Below, in pieces: positions 34,008 to 40,941 of a stretch of DNA of 43,242 nucleotides; within the stretch, counting starts at the first letter, position 1, and the number at the start of each line of letters is the position of its first letter. The stretch is from an uncultured Pseudomonadota bacterium. Lineage in GTDB: Bacteria > Pseudomonadota > Alphaproteobacteria > RF32 > CAG-239. The notes below the pieces were generated by a model. The model did no database searches, had not been told where the DNA came from, and saw only the letters and a program-made list of their open reading frames with translations. Both the position numbers and the translations under genes were made by a program. The stretch spans positions 1-43,242 of the forward strand of contig CASEZG010000010.1 of NCBI GenBank assembly GCA_949292375.1, in the 5' to 3' direction.

Positions 34008-34805
34008 TTAGTTTTCCATATCATCAAAAATCTGATCTTCTTCCTCAAAGCCAAAGTCAAAGTCATAGGAGACGTTTTCATCTCCGTTTATGCAGTTTTG
34101 ATTTTGACGGTTTTGTAAGAATGCAGAGCGCATGGTGGTGTAATAATCAACCGAATTTCTTTCCAAATCATCTAGTAAATCCAGAGCAGACTCGCGTAAA
34201 GCTATGACTGAAACAGCCGAATATCCGTAATATATTTTATCTTTAACATTTGCTGGCGCATTGAGTGTTGCGAGATAAACAGGATTGGTTAGACTGTCTA
34301 CAGCCATGCCGACTGTGGAGCGAGGTGTTGCCGGACCAAGTAGCGGTAAAACGATGAAGGGACCATCTTTAATACACCATTTGGCTAAGGTTTCATCAAA
34401 ACCTGCTTTGGAGGGTTTTAAGCCCCAGCCGTTGGCTACGTCGTACATGCCGGCTAATCCAAGCGTGGAGTTAATGACTAAACGAGACAAGTTGATGCCG
34501 CTTTCCTTAAATTCGCCTTGCAAAAGATGGTTGAATGCCGAAATAGGCTCTTTTATGTTGGCCAAGGCATTGTTAACACGCTTGCGAATGTATGGTGTTG
34601 TGATGGCGCGATAGCCTTTGGCTGTCGGCTTCAAAATGTATTTATCAATCTGATAGTTAAACTCGAACATGCTGCGATTATATGCCTCAAGCGTAGGGTG
34701 TTCTTCAGCAGGCATCGATGATGTTCGGTTATTGGGGTTGGCGCAGGCTGCAGCTGTTAGCGCTATGAAGGAACAAGCTGCAAAAATTCTATATGTTCTA
34801 CGCAC
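34008..34805 (-). CDS. mlaA: MlaA/VacJ outer-membrane lipoprotein
   Basis: MlaA removes misplaced phospholipid from the outer leaflet of the outer membrane. I set the start at GTG 34805 (265 residues): AAGGA lies 8 nt upstream, and the product then begins with a clean lipoprotein signal, ending ALTAAAC. A longer open frame to 34946 adds about 47 residues that do not look like MlaA. Family motifs are YNRSMFEFNYQIDKYILKP, R-NNALANIKEPISAFNHLLQG, RLVINSTLGLAGMYDVA, DETLAKWCIKDGPFIVLPLLGP and a STVG segment. The tail (about 235-265) is unusually acidic. mlaC follows. Confidence 0.92.
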   Translation of the reverse strand: MRRTYRIFAACSFIALTAAACANPNNRTSSMPAEEHPTLEAYNRSMFEFNYQIDKYILKPTAKGYRAITTPYIRKRVNNALANIKEPISAFNHLLQGEFKESGINLSRLVINSTLGLAGMYDVANGWGLKPSKAGFDETLAKWCIKDGPFIVLPLLGPATPRSTVGMAVDSLTNPVYLATLNAPANVKDKIYYGYSAVSVIALRESALDLLDDLERNSVDYYTTMRSAFLQNRQNQNCINGDENVSYDFDFGFEEEDQIFDDMEN

Positions 34806-35007
34806 GGGATAATTCCTTATTCTGGGTTTTTGCAAAAATCTTTTTAAATATAGCAATAATTTTATGTAAATCAATATATTTGTTTGTTTGGGGATGAATG
34901 GGAATGTTTTTATTGTTACAAAGCGGAAATTTTTTGTGTTTTGCATTTCGTGTTTTTCTGACCTACTATCTCTCTCAGTTAAAACTTACAGCAAAAGGAA
35001 TTTTATA

Positions 35008-36168
35008 ATGACTAATAAACCTTCTAAACCGATTAATTTGTTTGATGTTCAGGCTTCTCAGAAAGTAATCGGTCAGGAAAACTTCTTGAAAGCTTTTGAA
35101 ACAATTTTGAACCATGGTGGTTATGCTCAGGGTCCTGAGTGCCGTGAGTTGGATGAAAAATTGGCGGCTTATTCTAATGCGCAATATTGCTCTACTTGCG
35201 GTTCTGGTACAGATGCTTTGACCCTTGCTTTGATGGCTTGGGATGTTAAGCAAGGTGATGCCGTATTCGTTTCTTCTTTCACATTCGTTGCTTCTGCAGA
35301 ATGTGTTGCAATCGTCGGTGCTACGCCGATTTTTGTTGATTCTGATCCTAATACTTTTGATATGGATCCGAAAGATTTGGAAAAAGCTATTGCTAATGTT
35401 AAGAAAGAAGGCAAACTTAATCTTAAGGCCGTTATTGCCGTTGATATCTTCGGTAACCCCTGCAACTATGATGAGATTATGAAGATTGCTCACTCTAACG
35501 GTATGAAAGTTTTGTCTGATGCGGCTCAGAGCTATGGTTCTGAATATCATGGCAAACGTGCCGGTAATATTGCTGATATGACAGCTACAAGTTTCTATCC
35601 GACAAAGCCTTTGGCTGCATATGGTGACGGTGGTGCTGTATTTACAAATAATGCTGCAGAAAATGATTTGGTTAAGTCTTGCCGTGTTCATGGTATGAGC
35701 CCTGAAGACCACTATGATAATGTTCGTTTGGGTATGACCGGTCGTATGAACTCTTTCCAGGCTGCCGTTGTTTTACAAAAATTGAAAGTATTTGAGCAAG
35801 AGCTTAAAGACCGCTATACAATTGCAAAACGCTATGATGACGGTTTGGATGCTTATTTTGGCAAACAAAAGGTTTTGGATAACTGCAAATCTGCTTATGC
35901 TCTTTATACTATTACCTGTGAAGATCGTGATGAGTTGATGGCTTATTTGAAAGAAAACGGTATTCCTTGCGGTGCTTATTATCCGCGTCCGGTTAATACG
36001 CAGACTGCTTATGCTAAATGGAATACACGTTCTTTGCCTGTTTGCGAGAAGTTGGCTAAGACTGTTTTGAGTATTCCGATGCATCCGTATTTGGATAAGG
36101 AAACTCAGGATTATATCATTGAAACAATGAACGCTTTTGCTGCTAAAAAAAACTCTAAAGCAGCATAG
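35008..36168 (+). CDS. DegT/DnrJ/EryC1/StrS-family sugar aminotransferase
   Basis: PLP enzymes of this family aminate keto-sugars for surface glycans. The 386-residue protein has the fold-type I pattern: GPECRELDEKLAAY, CGSGTDALTLAL, FVSSFTFVASAEC, SDAAQSYGS with the PLP-binding Asp, and the Schiff-base Lys in SFYPTKPLAAYGDGG, then GMTGRMNSFQAAVV and CGAYYPRPVNTQ. The ATG at 35008 follows AAGGA by 8 nt; earlier codons cross into the mlaA promoter region and are rejected. Arginines are almost all CGT/CGC, suggesting a native, well-expressed gene. No other amino-sugar pathway genes are adjacent, so the substrate is open; WbpE- or PseC-like roles are possible. Confidence 0.88.
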   Translation: MTNKPSKPINLFDVQASQKVIGQENFLKAFETILNHGGYAQGPECRELDEKLAAYSNAQYCSTCGSGTDALTLALMAWDVKQGDAVFVSSFTFVASAECVAIVGATPIFVDSDPNTFDMDPKDLEKAIANVKKEGKLNLKAVIAVDIFGNPCNYDEIMKIAHSNGMKVLSDAAQSYGSEYHGKRAGNIADMTATSFYPTKPLAAYGDGGAVFTNNAAENDLVKSCRVHGMSPEDHYDNVRLGMTGRMNSFQAAVVLQKLKVFEQELKDRYTIAKRYDDGLDAYFGKQKVLDNCKSAYALYTITCEDRDELMAYLKENGIPCGAYYPRPVNTQTAYAKWNTRSLPVCEKLAKTVLSIPMHPYLDKETQDYIIETMNAFAAKKNSKAA

Positions 36169-36186
36169 TTCTTGTTAAGCTAAAGA

Positions 36187-36217
36187 AAAAACTCCGCAAT
36201 TATTGCGGAGTTTTTTT
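36187..36217. terminator. Bidirectional terminator after the DegT gene
   Basis: AAAAACTCCGCAA (36187-36199) pairs perfectly with TTGCGGAGTTTTT (36203-36215), with T's following. It separates two convergent genes. Confidence 0.92.
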
Positions 36218-36223
36218 GTTTGG

Positions 36224-36943
36224 TTAATTGGAAGAGTAAAATTTTTCATAAATCTTTAGGTAAATAATTATTTGGATTAAGCTCATGGCTGCAGAAACTG
36301 CCGCAACAATACCGCCGGAAAAACTGCGAAATAAGAGAATTGTCAGCGGTAAAATACCGTAGATGAGCAAAAACATAAATATTAAACGGAGGTAATTGCC
36401 TTTGGTGCGGGCAAAGGTTCTGGTTATGGATGAATCTCGCCCGATGACGGCCGAAATCCAGGCAAAGGCCGGAATGAAAAATGTAAAACTTAGAATAACG
36501 AAGATGAATGCTGATAAAAACCAGGTGAAGTAGGGGGAGATAAGCGTGCTTAGGTATAAGTTGCGTAGTTGCTCGTAGAGCTCAGGAAAGGCTCTTAGGG
36601 TTCCGGCAAGGAAAAACAAAATTTTGAAGCCTATTTTGAGCAGAAGAACGGCGGCAAAAGCCAGCAAAAGAATTGCAACCATCCGGATGAGAGCATTGGC
36701 AAAGCGACGCTTGTTTAGCAAAATTTTTTGTTTGAAATATAAACAAACAAAAAAGTAATAAAAGAAATAAGTATAAACCAGATAGGCAAAGACAATCGGC
36801 AAATTGGTCGAAATGTTTAAGGCTTGAGCAAAATAGACGGCTCCATATGCAAGCAAAAAGAAACTTAGTGCGAGTAGGGGAGCGTTGCGAAAGAAAAGAA
36901 AACTTTCTTGTAATATGTCTTTTATGGATAGTTTAATTTCCAT
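36224..36943 (-). CDS. Polytopic membrane protein, unknown function
   Basis: This 239-residue protein has about six hydrophobic segments with short basic loops and no motif I can name. It opens with a short amphipathic stretch (MEIKLSIKDILQESFLFF), followed by paired membrane segments; the architecture is reminiscent of DUF975-like or YciC-like integral membrane proteins, but that is only a resemblance. The ATG at 36943 is well supported by GGAGG 6 nt upstream; a start 20 codons earlier is rejected. It is downstream of accB-accC on the same strand, but a terminator lies before accC's end of transcription, so it probably has its own promoter. Confidence 0.65.
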   Translation of the reverse strand: MEIKLSIKDILQESFLFFRNAPLLALSFFLLAYGAVYFAQALNISTNLPIVFAYLVYTYFFYYFFVCLYFKQKILLNKRRFANALIRMVAILLLAFAAVLLLKIGFKILFFLAGTLRAFPELYEQLRNLYLSTLISPYFTWFLSAFIFVILSFTFFIPAFAWISAVIGRDSSITRTFARTKGNYLRLIFMFLLIYGILPLTILLFRSFSGGIVAAVSAAMSLIQIIIYLKIYEKFYSSN

Positions 36944-36986
36944 TTTGTTCCTCCGATTGTTTGGTTTATCATAGAGGGAAAATAAT

Positions 36987-37018
36987 AAAAAAAACAGCCC
37001 CAAGTTTAAGGGGCTGTT
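36987..37018 (-). terminator. Terminator of accB-accC
   Basis: AACAGCCCC (36993-37001) pairs with GGGGCTGTT (37010-37018). The A-run at 36987-36994 is the U-tract on the minus strand. Confidence 0.88.
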
Positions 37019-37026
37019 GATAGTAT

Positions 37027-38379
37027 TTATTTTTTATTTTGTTTCAGTTTATCCATAAACTGTTCCAACCAGTGGATGTTATATTGGCCGTCAATATATT
37101 CCGCTTGAGAAATGATTTCCTGATGAAGCGGAATTGTTGTTTTGACGCCTTCAATAACAAACTCCTCCAAAGCACGACGTAAGCGCATTAAGGCTGCATT
37201 ACGCGTCTTGCCGTGAACAATCAATTTGGCAATCATACTATCATAAAATGGTGGAATAGTGTAACCAGAATAAATTTCCGAATCTACACGAATTCCTAAG
37301 CCGCCTGGAGCGTGCCATTCGGTGATCTTGCCCGGGCAAGGAACAAAAGTTTCCGGATCTTCGGCATTGATGCGGCATTCAATAGCATGACCGGCAAAGG
37401 AAATGTCATCCTGTGTGTATCCTAAAGCAGCACCGCTGGCAATGCGAATCTGTTCACGGACGATGTCGATGCCTGTAACTGCTTCGGTTACGGGATGTTC
37501 TACTTGCAGACGGGTGTTCATTTCCATAAAGTAGAAACGACCGTCTTCATATAAGAACTCCAAGGTTCCTGCATTGGTGTAGCCGATTTTTTCAATAGCC
37601 TTGCGAACAATTTCGCCAATCTCTTTGCGTTGCTGTTCATTTAAGGCAGGGGACGGACTTTCTTCAATGACTTTTTGATTGTTGCGTTGGATAGAACAAT
37701 CGCGTTCGCCCAAGTGAACAACATGTCCGTATTTATCTGCCAAAATTTGCATTTCAATGTGGCGTGGTTTTTGGAGATATTTTTCCATATAGACCACATC
37801 GCTGGTGAAGGCCGCTTTTGCTTCGGCACGAGCCATGGTGTAGGCTTCTTTCATTTCTTCATCGTTGAAGGCAATTTTCATACCTTTACCGCCGCCGCCG
37901 GCTGTGGCTTTAACAATTACGGGATAGCCGATTTTATGAGCCCACTCAATTGCCATATCAACGCTTTCCAAGGCCGGAGAGCCGGGGGTTACCGGAATTC
38001 CTGCTTCTTGAGCAACTTTGCGTGCCGTAATTTTATCACCCATTAAGCGCATTTGTTCTGCGGTGGGACCAATGAAGGTTATGCCGTGGCGCTCAACCAT
38101 TTCGGCAAAGTCGGCATTCTCCGAAAGAAAACCGAATCCGGGGTGAATGGCATCTGCTCCGGTGATGAGTGCTGCGGAAATAATTGCCGGCTTATTTAAA
38201 TAAGAATCGCTGGAGCGGGCAGGTCCGATACATACGGCTTCATCAGCCAAGCGAACGTGCATGGCATCGGCATCTGCTTCCGAATGCACGGCAACGGTTC
38301 TGATGCCCATTTCGCGACAAGCACGATGAATACGAAGAGCGACCTCGCCGCGGTTGGCTATCAATACTTTTTCAAACAT
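37027..38379 (-). CDS. accC: Biotin carboxylase subunit of acetyl-CoA carboxylase
   Basis: AccC carboxylates the biotin of AccB with bicarbonate and ATP, the first half of malonyl-CoA synthesis. The 450-residue protein has the expected length and motifs: [24 protein letters not shown] N-terminus, [14 protein letters not shown], the ATP-grasp glycine loop [31 protein letters not shown], and [14 protein letters not shown]. It is the second gene after accB, with an 18-nt gap. The downstream hairpin closes the operon. Confidence 0.97.
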   Translation of the reverse strand: MFEKVLIANRGEVALRIHRACREMGIRTVAVHSEADADAMHVRLADEAVCIGPARSSDSYLNKPAIISAALITGADAIHPGFGFLSENADFAEMVERHGITFIGPTAEQMRLMGDKITARKVAQEAGIPVTPGSPALESVDMAIEWAHKIGYPVIVKATAGGGGKGMKIAFNDEEMKEAYTMARAEAKAAFTSDVVYMEKYLQKPRHIEMQILADKYGHVVHLGERDCSIQRNNQKVIEESPSPALNEQQRKEIGEIVRKAIEKIGYTNAGTLEFLYEDGRFYFMEMNTRLQVEHPVTEAVTGIDIVREQIRIASGAALGYTQDDISFAGHAIECRINAEDPETFVPCPGKITEWHAPGGLGIRVDSEIYSGYTIPPFYDSMIAKLIVHGKTRNAALMRLRRALEEFVIEGVKTTIPLHQEIISQAEYIDGQYNIHWLEQFMDKLKQNKK

Positions 38380-38397
38380 ACGAGAATCCTAATGTTG

Positions 38398-38889
38398 TTA
38401 TTCAATAATGATTAACGGTTCGCCATATTCAACAGGATCACCGCCGGAAACCAAAATTTTGGTAACCTTACCACTCTTGTGAGCTTTGACCGGGTTAAAG
38501 GTTTTCATAGCCTCAATCAAGCAAACCGTATCACCTTCAGCTACGCTGGAGCCAACTTTTACATAATCAGGGGAGTTGGGGTCAGCGGAAAGATAAACAA
38601 CGCCGACCATCGGAGATTTTACGCAGCCCGGGAGTTTTGCATAATCTTCGTCAGAAGAAGCAGTAGAAGCTGCCGGAGCGGCAATTGCCGGAGCTGCTAC
38701 AGGTGCAGGCGGAACGGGAGCCATCGGTGCAGGCATTGGTTGAACAACCGGAGCGGCAACGCGACCGGAGAAATCTCTGGTTAGGCAGATACGGCAACCT
38801 TCGTCTTCATATTCAAGTTCGGTCAGGTTGCTTTTATCTAAAATTTCAGCCAATTTGCTGATTACTTTTGTATCCAACGGATTTGACAT
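38398..38889 (-). CDS. accB: Biotin carboxyl carrier protein
   Basis: AccB carries the biotin prosthetic group of acetyl-CoA carboxylase. The 163-residue protein has an N-terminal helical domain, an Ala/Pro-rich flexible linker (about 50-85), and a C-terminal biotinyl domain: VKSPMVGVVYLS-type thumb region and the biotinylated Lys in EAMKTFNPV. The usual Met after Lys is Thr, a common variant. The ribosome site is weak. It is the first gene of the accB-accC operon; the 270-bp AT-rich gap upstream would hold its promoter. Confidence 0.95.
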   Translation of the reverse strand: MSNPLDTKVISKLAEILDKSNLTELEYEDEGCRICLTRDFSGRVAAPVVQPMPAPMAPVPPAPVAAPAIAAPAASTASSDEDYAKLPGCVKSPMVGVVYLSADPNSPDYVKVGSSVAEGDTVCLIEAMKTFNPVKAHKSGKVTKILVSGGDPVEYGEPLIIIE

Positions 38890-39107
38890 AATTTATTTTC
38901 TCACTTGTTTGTTAAATTCAAAAATTACTTCTGACTCATACCCCTGATTTTAGATAAAAACAACAAAAATATTCAAATTTGACCCCAAAAAAGACGTTTT
39001 TTTGCACAAAAATTGCTTTTTTTCACATTTTTTTGCACAGTTTTGAGCAAATTGTCAAATCCGGTTGTTTTTTGGTTTAAAATTTCTACTAAAAATATAA
39101 AATCGGA

Positions 39108-39124
39108 TTGGTATGTTTTTTGCA
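39108..39124 (+). promoter_or_regulatory. Candidate sigma-54 promoter upstream of the EamA gene
   Basis: TTGGTATG-TTTT-TTGCA fits the sigma-54 pattern TGGCACG-N4-TTGCA, with GG (39110-39111) and GC (39122-39123) exactly 10 nt apart. The predicted start is about 25 nt before the ATG. T-tracts and repeated GCACA words (38997-39040) lie upstream. Confidence 0.45.
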
Positions 39125-39159
39125 TCGTAGAAAATGTTGTAAAAAAATAGAGAGGAAAA

Positions 39160-39594
39160 ATGACTGAATATTTATGGTTAATTTATGCAGTGTTATCTGC
39201 TGTGATGGCGGCATTTGTGAGTGTTTTCGGTAAAATAGGTTTACAAGGACTGGATGCTAATACGGCAACGGTTATCAGAGCTGTTATTATGGCTTTGTTT
39301 TTGGTTGCGGTGATGGTTGTGCAAAGAAACTTTAGTCATATTACGGAAATCTTGTCAAATCGCAAGGCAATTACTTTTATTGTGTTAAGCGGTGTGGCCG
39401 GAGCGTTATCTTGGTTGTTTTATTTTGTGGCTTTAAAATATGGTAAGGTTTCGCAGGTGGCTCCCGTAGATAAACTTAGCGTGGTTATTGCTGCCGTTAT
39501 TGCCGTACTCTTTTTGGGGGAGAGTGTTTCTTTGCTCTCAGCTTCCGGTATTGGTTTGATTACGGTTGGAATAATTATGGTTGCCCTTGGATAA
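39160..39594 (+). CDS. Short EamA-family transporter
   Basis: The 144-residue protein has about four or five hydrophobic segments and matches one EamA domain of the drug/metabolite transporter superfamily: WLIYAVLSAVMAAFVSVFGKIGL at the start, GALSWLFYFVALKYG, then KVSQVAPVDKLSVVIAAV and FLGESVS. Two-domain members are about 300 residues, so this is a half-size form that would need to dimerise. An AGAGAGG ribosome site precedes the ATG. It is 53 nt upstream of flgE but is not a known flagellar gene; substrate unknown. Confidence 0.85.
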   Translation: MTEYLWLIYAVLSAVMAAFVSVFGKIGLQGLDANTATVIRAVIMALFLVAVMVVQRNFSHITEILSNRKAITFIVLSGVAGALSWLFYFVALKYGKVSQVAPVDKLSVVIAAVIAVLFLGESVSLLSASGIGLITVGIIMVALG

Positions 39595-39596
39595 AA

Positions 39597-39612
39597 TGGC
39601 ATAAAAATTGCA
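39597..39612 (+). promoter_or_regulatory. Candidate sigma-54 promoter of flgE
   Basis: TGGCATA-AAAA-TTGCA keeps both diagnostic doublets, GG (39598-39599) and GC (39610-39611), 10 nt apart. The predicted start is near 39623, 25 nt before the flgE ATG. A TATAAT at 39613-39618 could alternatively be a sigma-70 -10 box, but no -35 box is found 17 nt upstream. Confidence 0.55.
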
Positions 39613-39647
39613 TATAATTCTGAGAGGTAAACTTTGAGGTAAGTGAA

Positions 39648-40871
39648 ATGGCTTTAAATATTTTTTCCCCTTCGGTTTCCGGACTTAATGCACAATCACA
39701 TGCATTGGAAACGGTAAGTATGAACTTGGCAAATGTTTCAACAACAGGTTATAAATCTGCTGAAACTTTGTTTTATACTATGCTTGGAAATCAGCCTTTG
39801 GTTCGGGAAAATTCAAGTGGATTATCTTCATCTCGTGTGGATGTTAATGGTGTTGGTTTTTATGACAGAACAAGTATTACTGTCGGAGGAACCATATCTT
39901 CTACGGGTAATCCGTTTGATGTGGCGATTGAGGCCGGTAATAATGCTTTCTTTGCTGTTAAAAATTCCTTGAACCAAATTTATTATTCTCGTGCAGGCGA
40001 TTTTTCAACGAGAAGCGAGAACGGAACAATTTATTTGGTTAACTCAAGTGGCTATTATGTTCAGGGGTTTCCGGCAAATGAAGACGGGACGTTTAGTTCT
40101 TCTCTTTCTGATTTGACAATTAAATATCCGGACAGCATTCCGGCTGTTGAAACGACTCAGATGGAGATTTCGGCTAATGTTCCGGCTGATGTGGACAACA
40201 GTAGCTATGGTTTGACTTTTTATGGCCCGAATAATCAAGAAAAAACCGTAAATATGTTGTTTCAGAAGGTTGAAGGATTAAATAATACATGGAATGTTAC
40301 CTTTAATATGGATGGGGGAACCGTTACGACGGCAGAACCTTTAGAGGTGGTATTTGATGAAAAAGGCGGGCTGCTTTCTCCCAAGACATTTAATGTTAAT
40401 GTTACTTGGCCGGATGGAAGTACCGGTACTGTGGCGATGGATATTTCTCCGATGACGCAATATGCGGGAAGTTCTGAGATTGTTAATGTATCGCAAGATG
40501 GTCGTATCGGCGGTGATTATCAGTATACTTATATTGATAGCGGCGGGGTGATACAATCTAAGTATACGAACGGAGAAACTATAGCCAGCGGAAAATTGGC
40601 ATTGGTTGGTTTTTCTTCTCCCGAAAATCTGATCCCCATTAATGGTACTTTGTTTGAGGCATCTAATGATGCGGGAGAAAGTTATTTTGTCGTAGATTCT
40701 ACAACAAACGACAATACGGCTTTTCGCTCTGAATCTTTGGAAAATTCTAATGTTGATCCGTCAAAAGAATTTTCTAATTTGATTGTGGTACAAAGAGCTT
40801 ATAATCTTAATGGTACGGCTTTTACCACGGCTAATGAGATGACGCAGACGGCTGTTAATTTAAAATCGTAA
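39648..40871 (+). CDS. flgE: Flagellar hook protein FlgE
   Basis: FlgE is the subunit of the flagellar hook, exported by the flagellar type III system. The 407-residue protein has the rod/hook N-terminal motif SVSGLNAQSHALETVSMNLANVSTTGYKS, a beta-rich middle (about 80-340) and the matching C-terminal helix NLIVVQRAYNLNGTAFTTANEMTQTAVNL, which coil together in the filament. Length is close to E. coli FlgE (402). GAGG precedes the ATG, and a sigma-54 promoter candidate lies just upstream. No other hook-basal-body genes follow, so it stands apart from the main flagellar cluster. Confidence 0.92.
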   Translation: MALNIFSPSVSGLNAQSHALETVSMNLANVSTTGYKSAETLFYTMLGNQPLVRENSSGLSSSRVDVNGVGFYDRTSITVGGTISSTGNPFDVAIEAGNNAFFAVKNSLNQIYYSRAGDFSTRSENGTIYLVNSSGYYVQGFPANEDGTFSSSLSDLTIKYPDSIPAVETTQMEISANVPADVDNSSYGLTFYGPNNQEKTVNMLFQKVEGLNNTWNVTFNMDGGTVTTAEPLEVVFDEKGGLLSPKTFNVNVTWPDGSTGTVAMDISPMTQYAGSSEIVNVSQDGRIGGDYQYTYIDSGGVIQSKYTNGETIASGKLALVGFSSPENLIPINGTLFEASNDAGESYFVVDSTTNDNTAFRSESLENSNVDPSKEFSNLIVVQRAYNLNGTAFTTANEMTQTAVNLKS

Positions 40872-40881
40872 TTAATAGTAT

Positions 40882-40910
40882 TTGACAAAAAACACCCTTT
40901 TGTATATATT
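40882..40910 (+). promoter_or_regulatory. Sigma-70 promoter of the 709-residue gene
   Basis: TTGACA (40882-40887) and TATATT (40905-40910) are separated by exactly 17 nt, giving a start near 40917 and a leader of about 25 nt. A second TTGACA begins at 40911. Confidence 0.7.
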
Positions 40911-40938
40911 TTGACAACAATATTGCAGAGGGTGTTTT
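40889..40938. repeat. Inverted repeat spanning promoter spacer and ribosome site
   Basis: AAAACACCCT (40889-40898) and AGGGTGTTTT (40929-40938) are perfect inverse copies 30 nt apart. The left arm is in the promoter spacer; the right arm contains the likely ribosome site AGAGGG. It could be an operator, or, in read-through from flgE, a terminator-like hairpin. Confidence 0.65.
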
Positions 40939-40941
40939 CTT

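Noticed and set aside
34806..34946. N-terminal extension of mlaA
   Set aside because: The extra residues do not look like MlaA, hide the lipoprotein signal, and have no good ribosome site; the GTG at 34805 does.
36224..38889. One accB-accC-membrane protein operon
   Set aside because: A clear minus-strand terminator (36987-37018) separates accC from the membrane protein gene, which has its own strong ribosome site.
40911..40927. Sigma-54-like element before the 709-residue gene
   Set aside because: The first doublet is GA, not GG, and the start would fall about 4 nt before the ATG; the sigma-70 promoter at 40882-40910 explains the site better.
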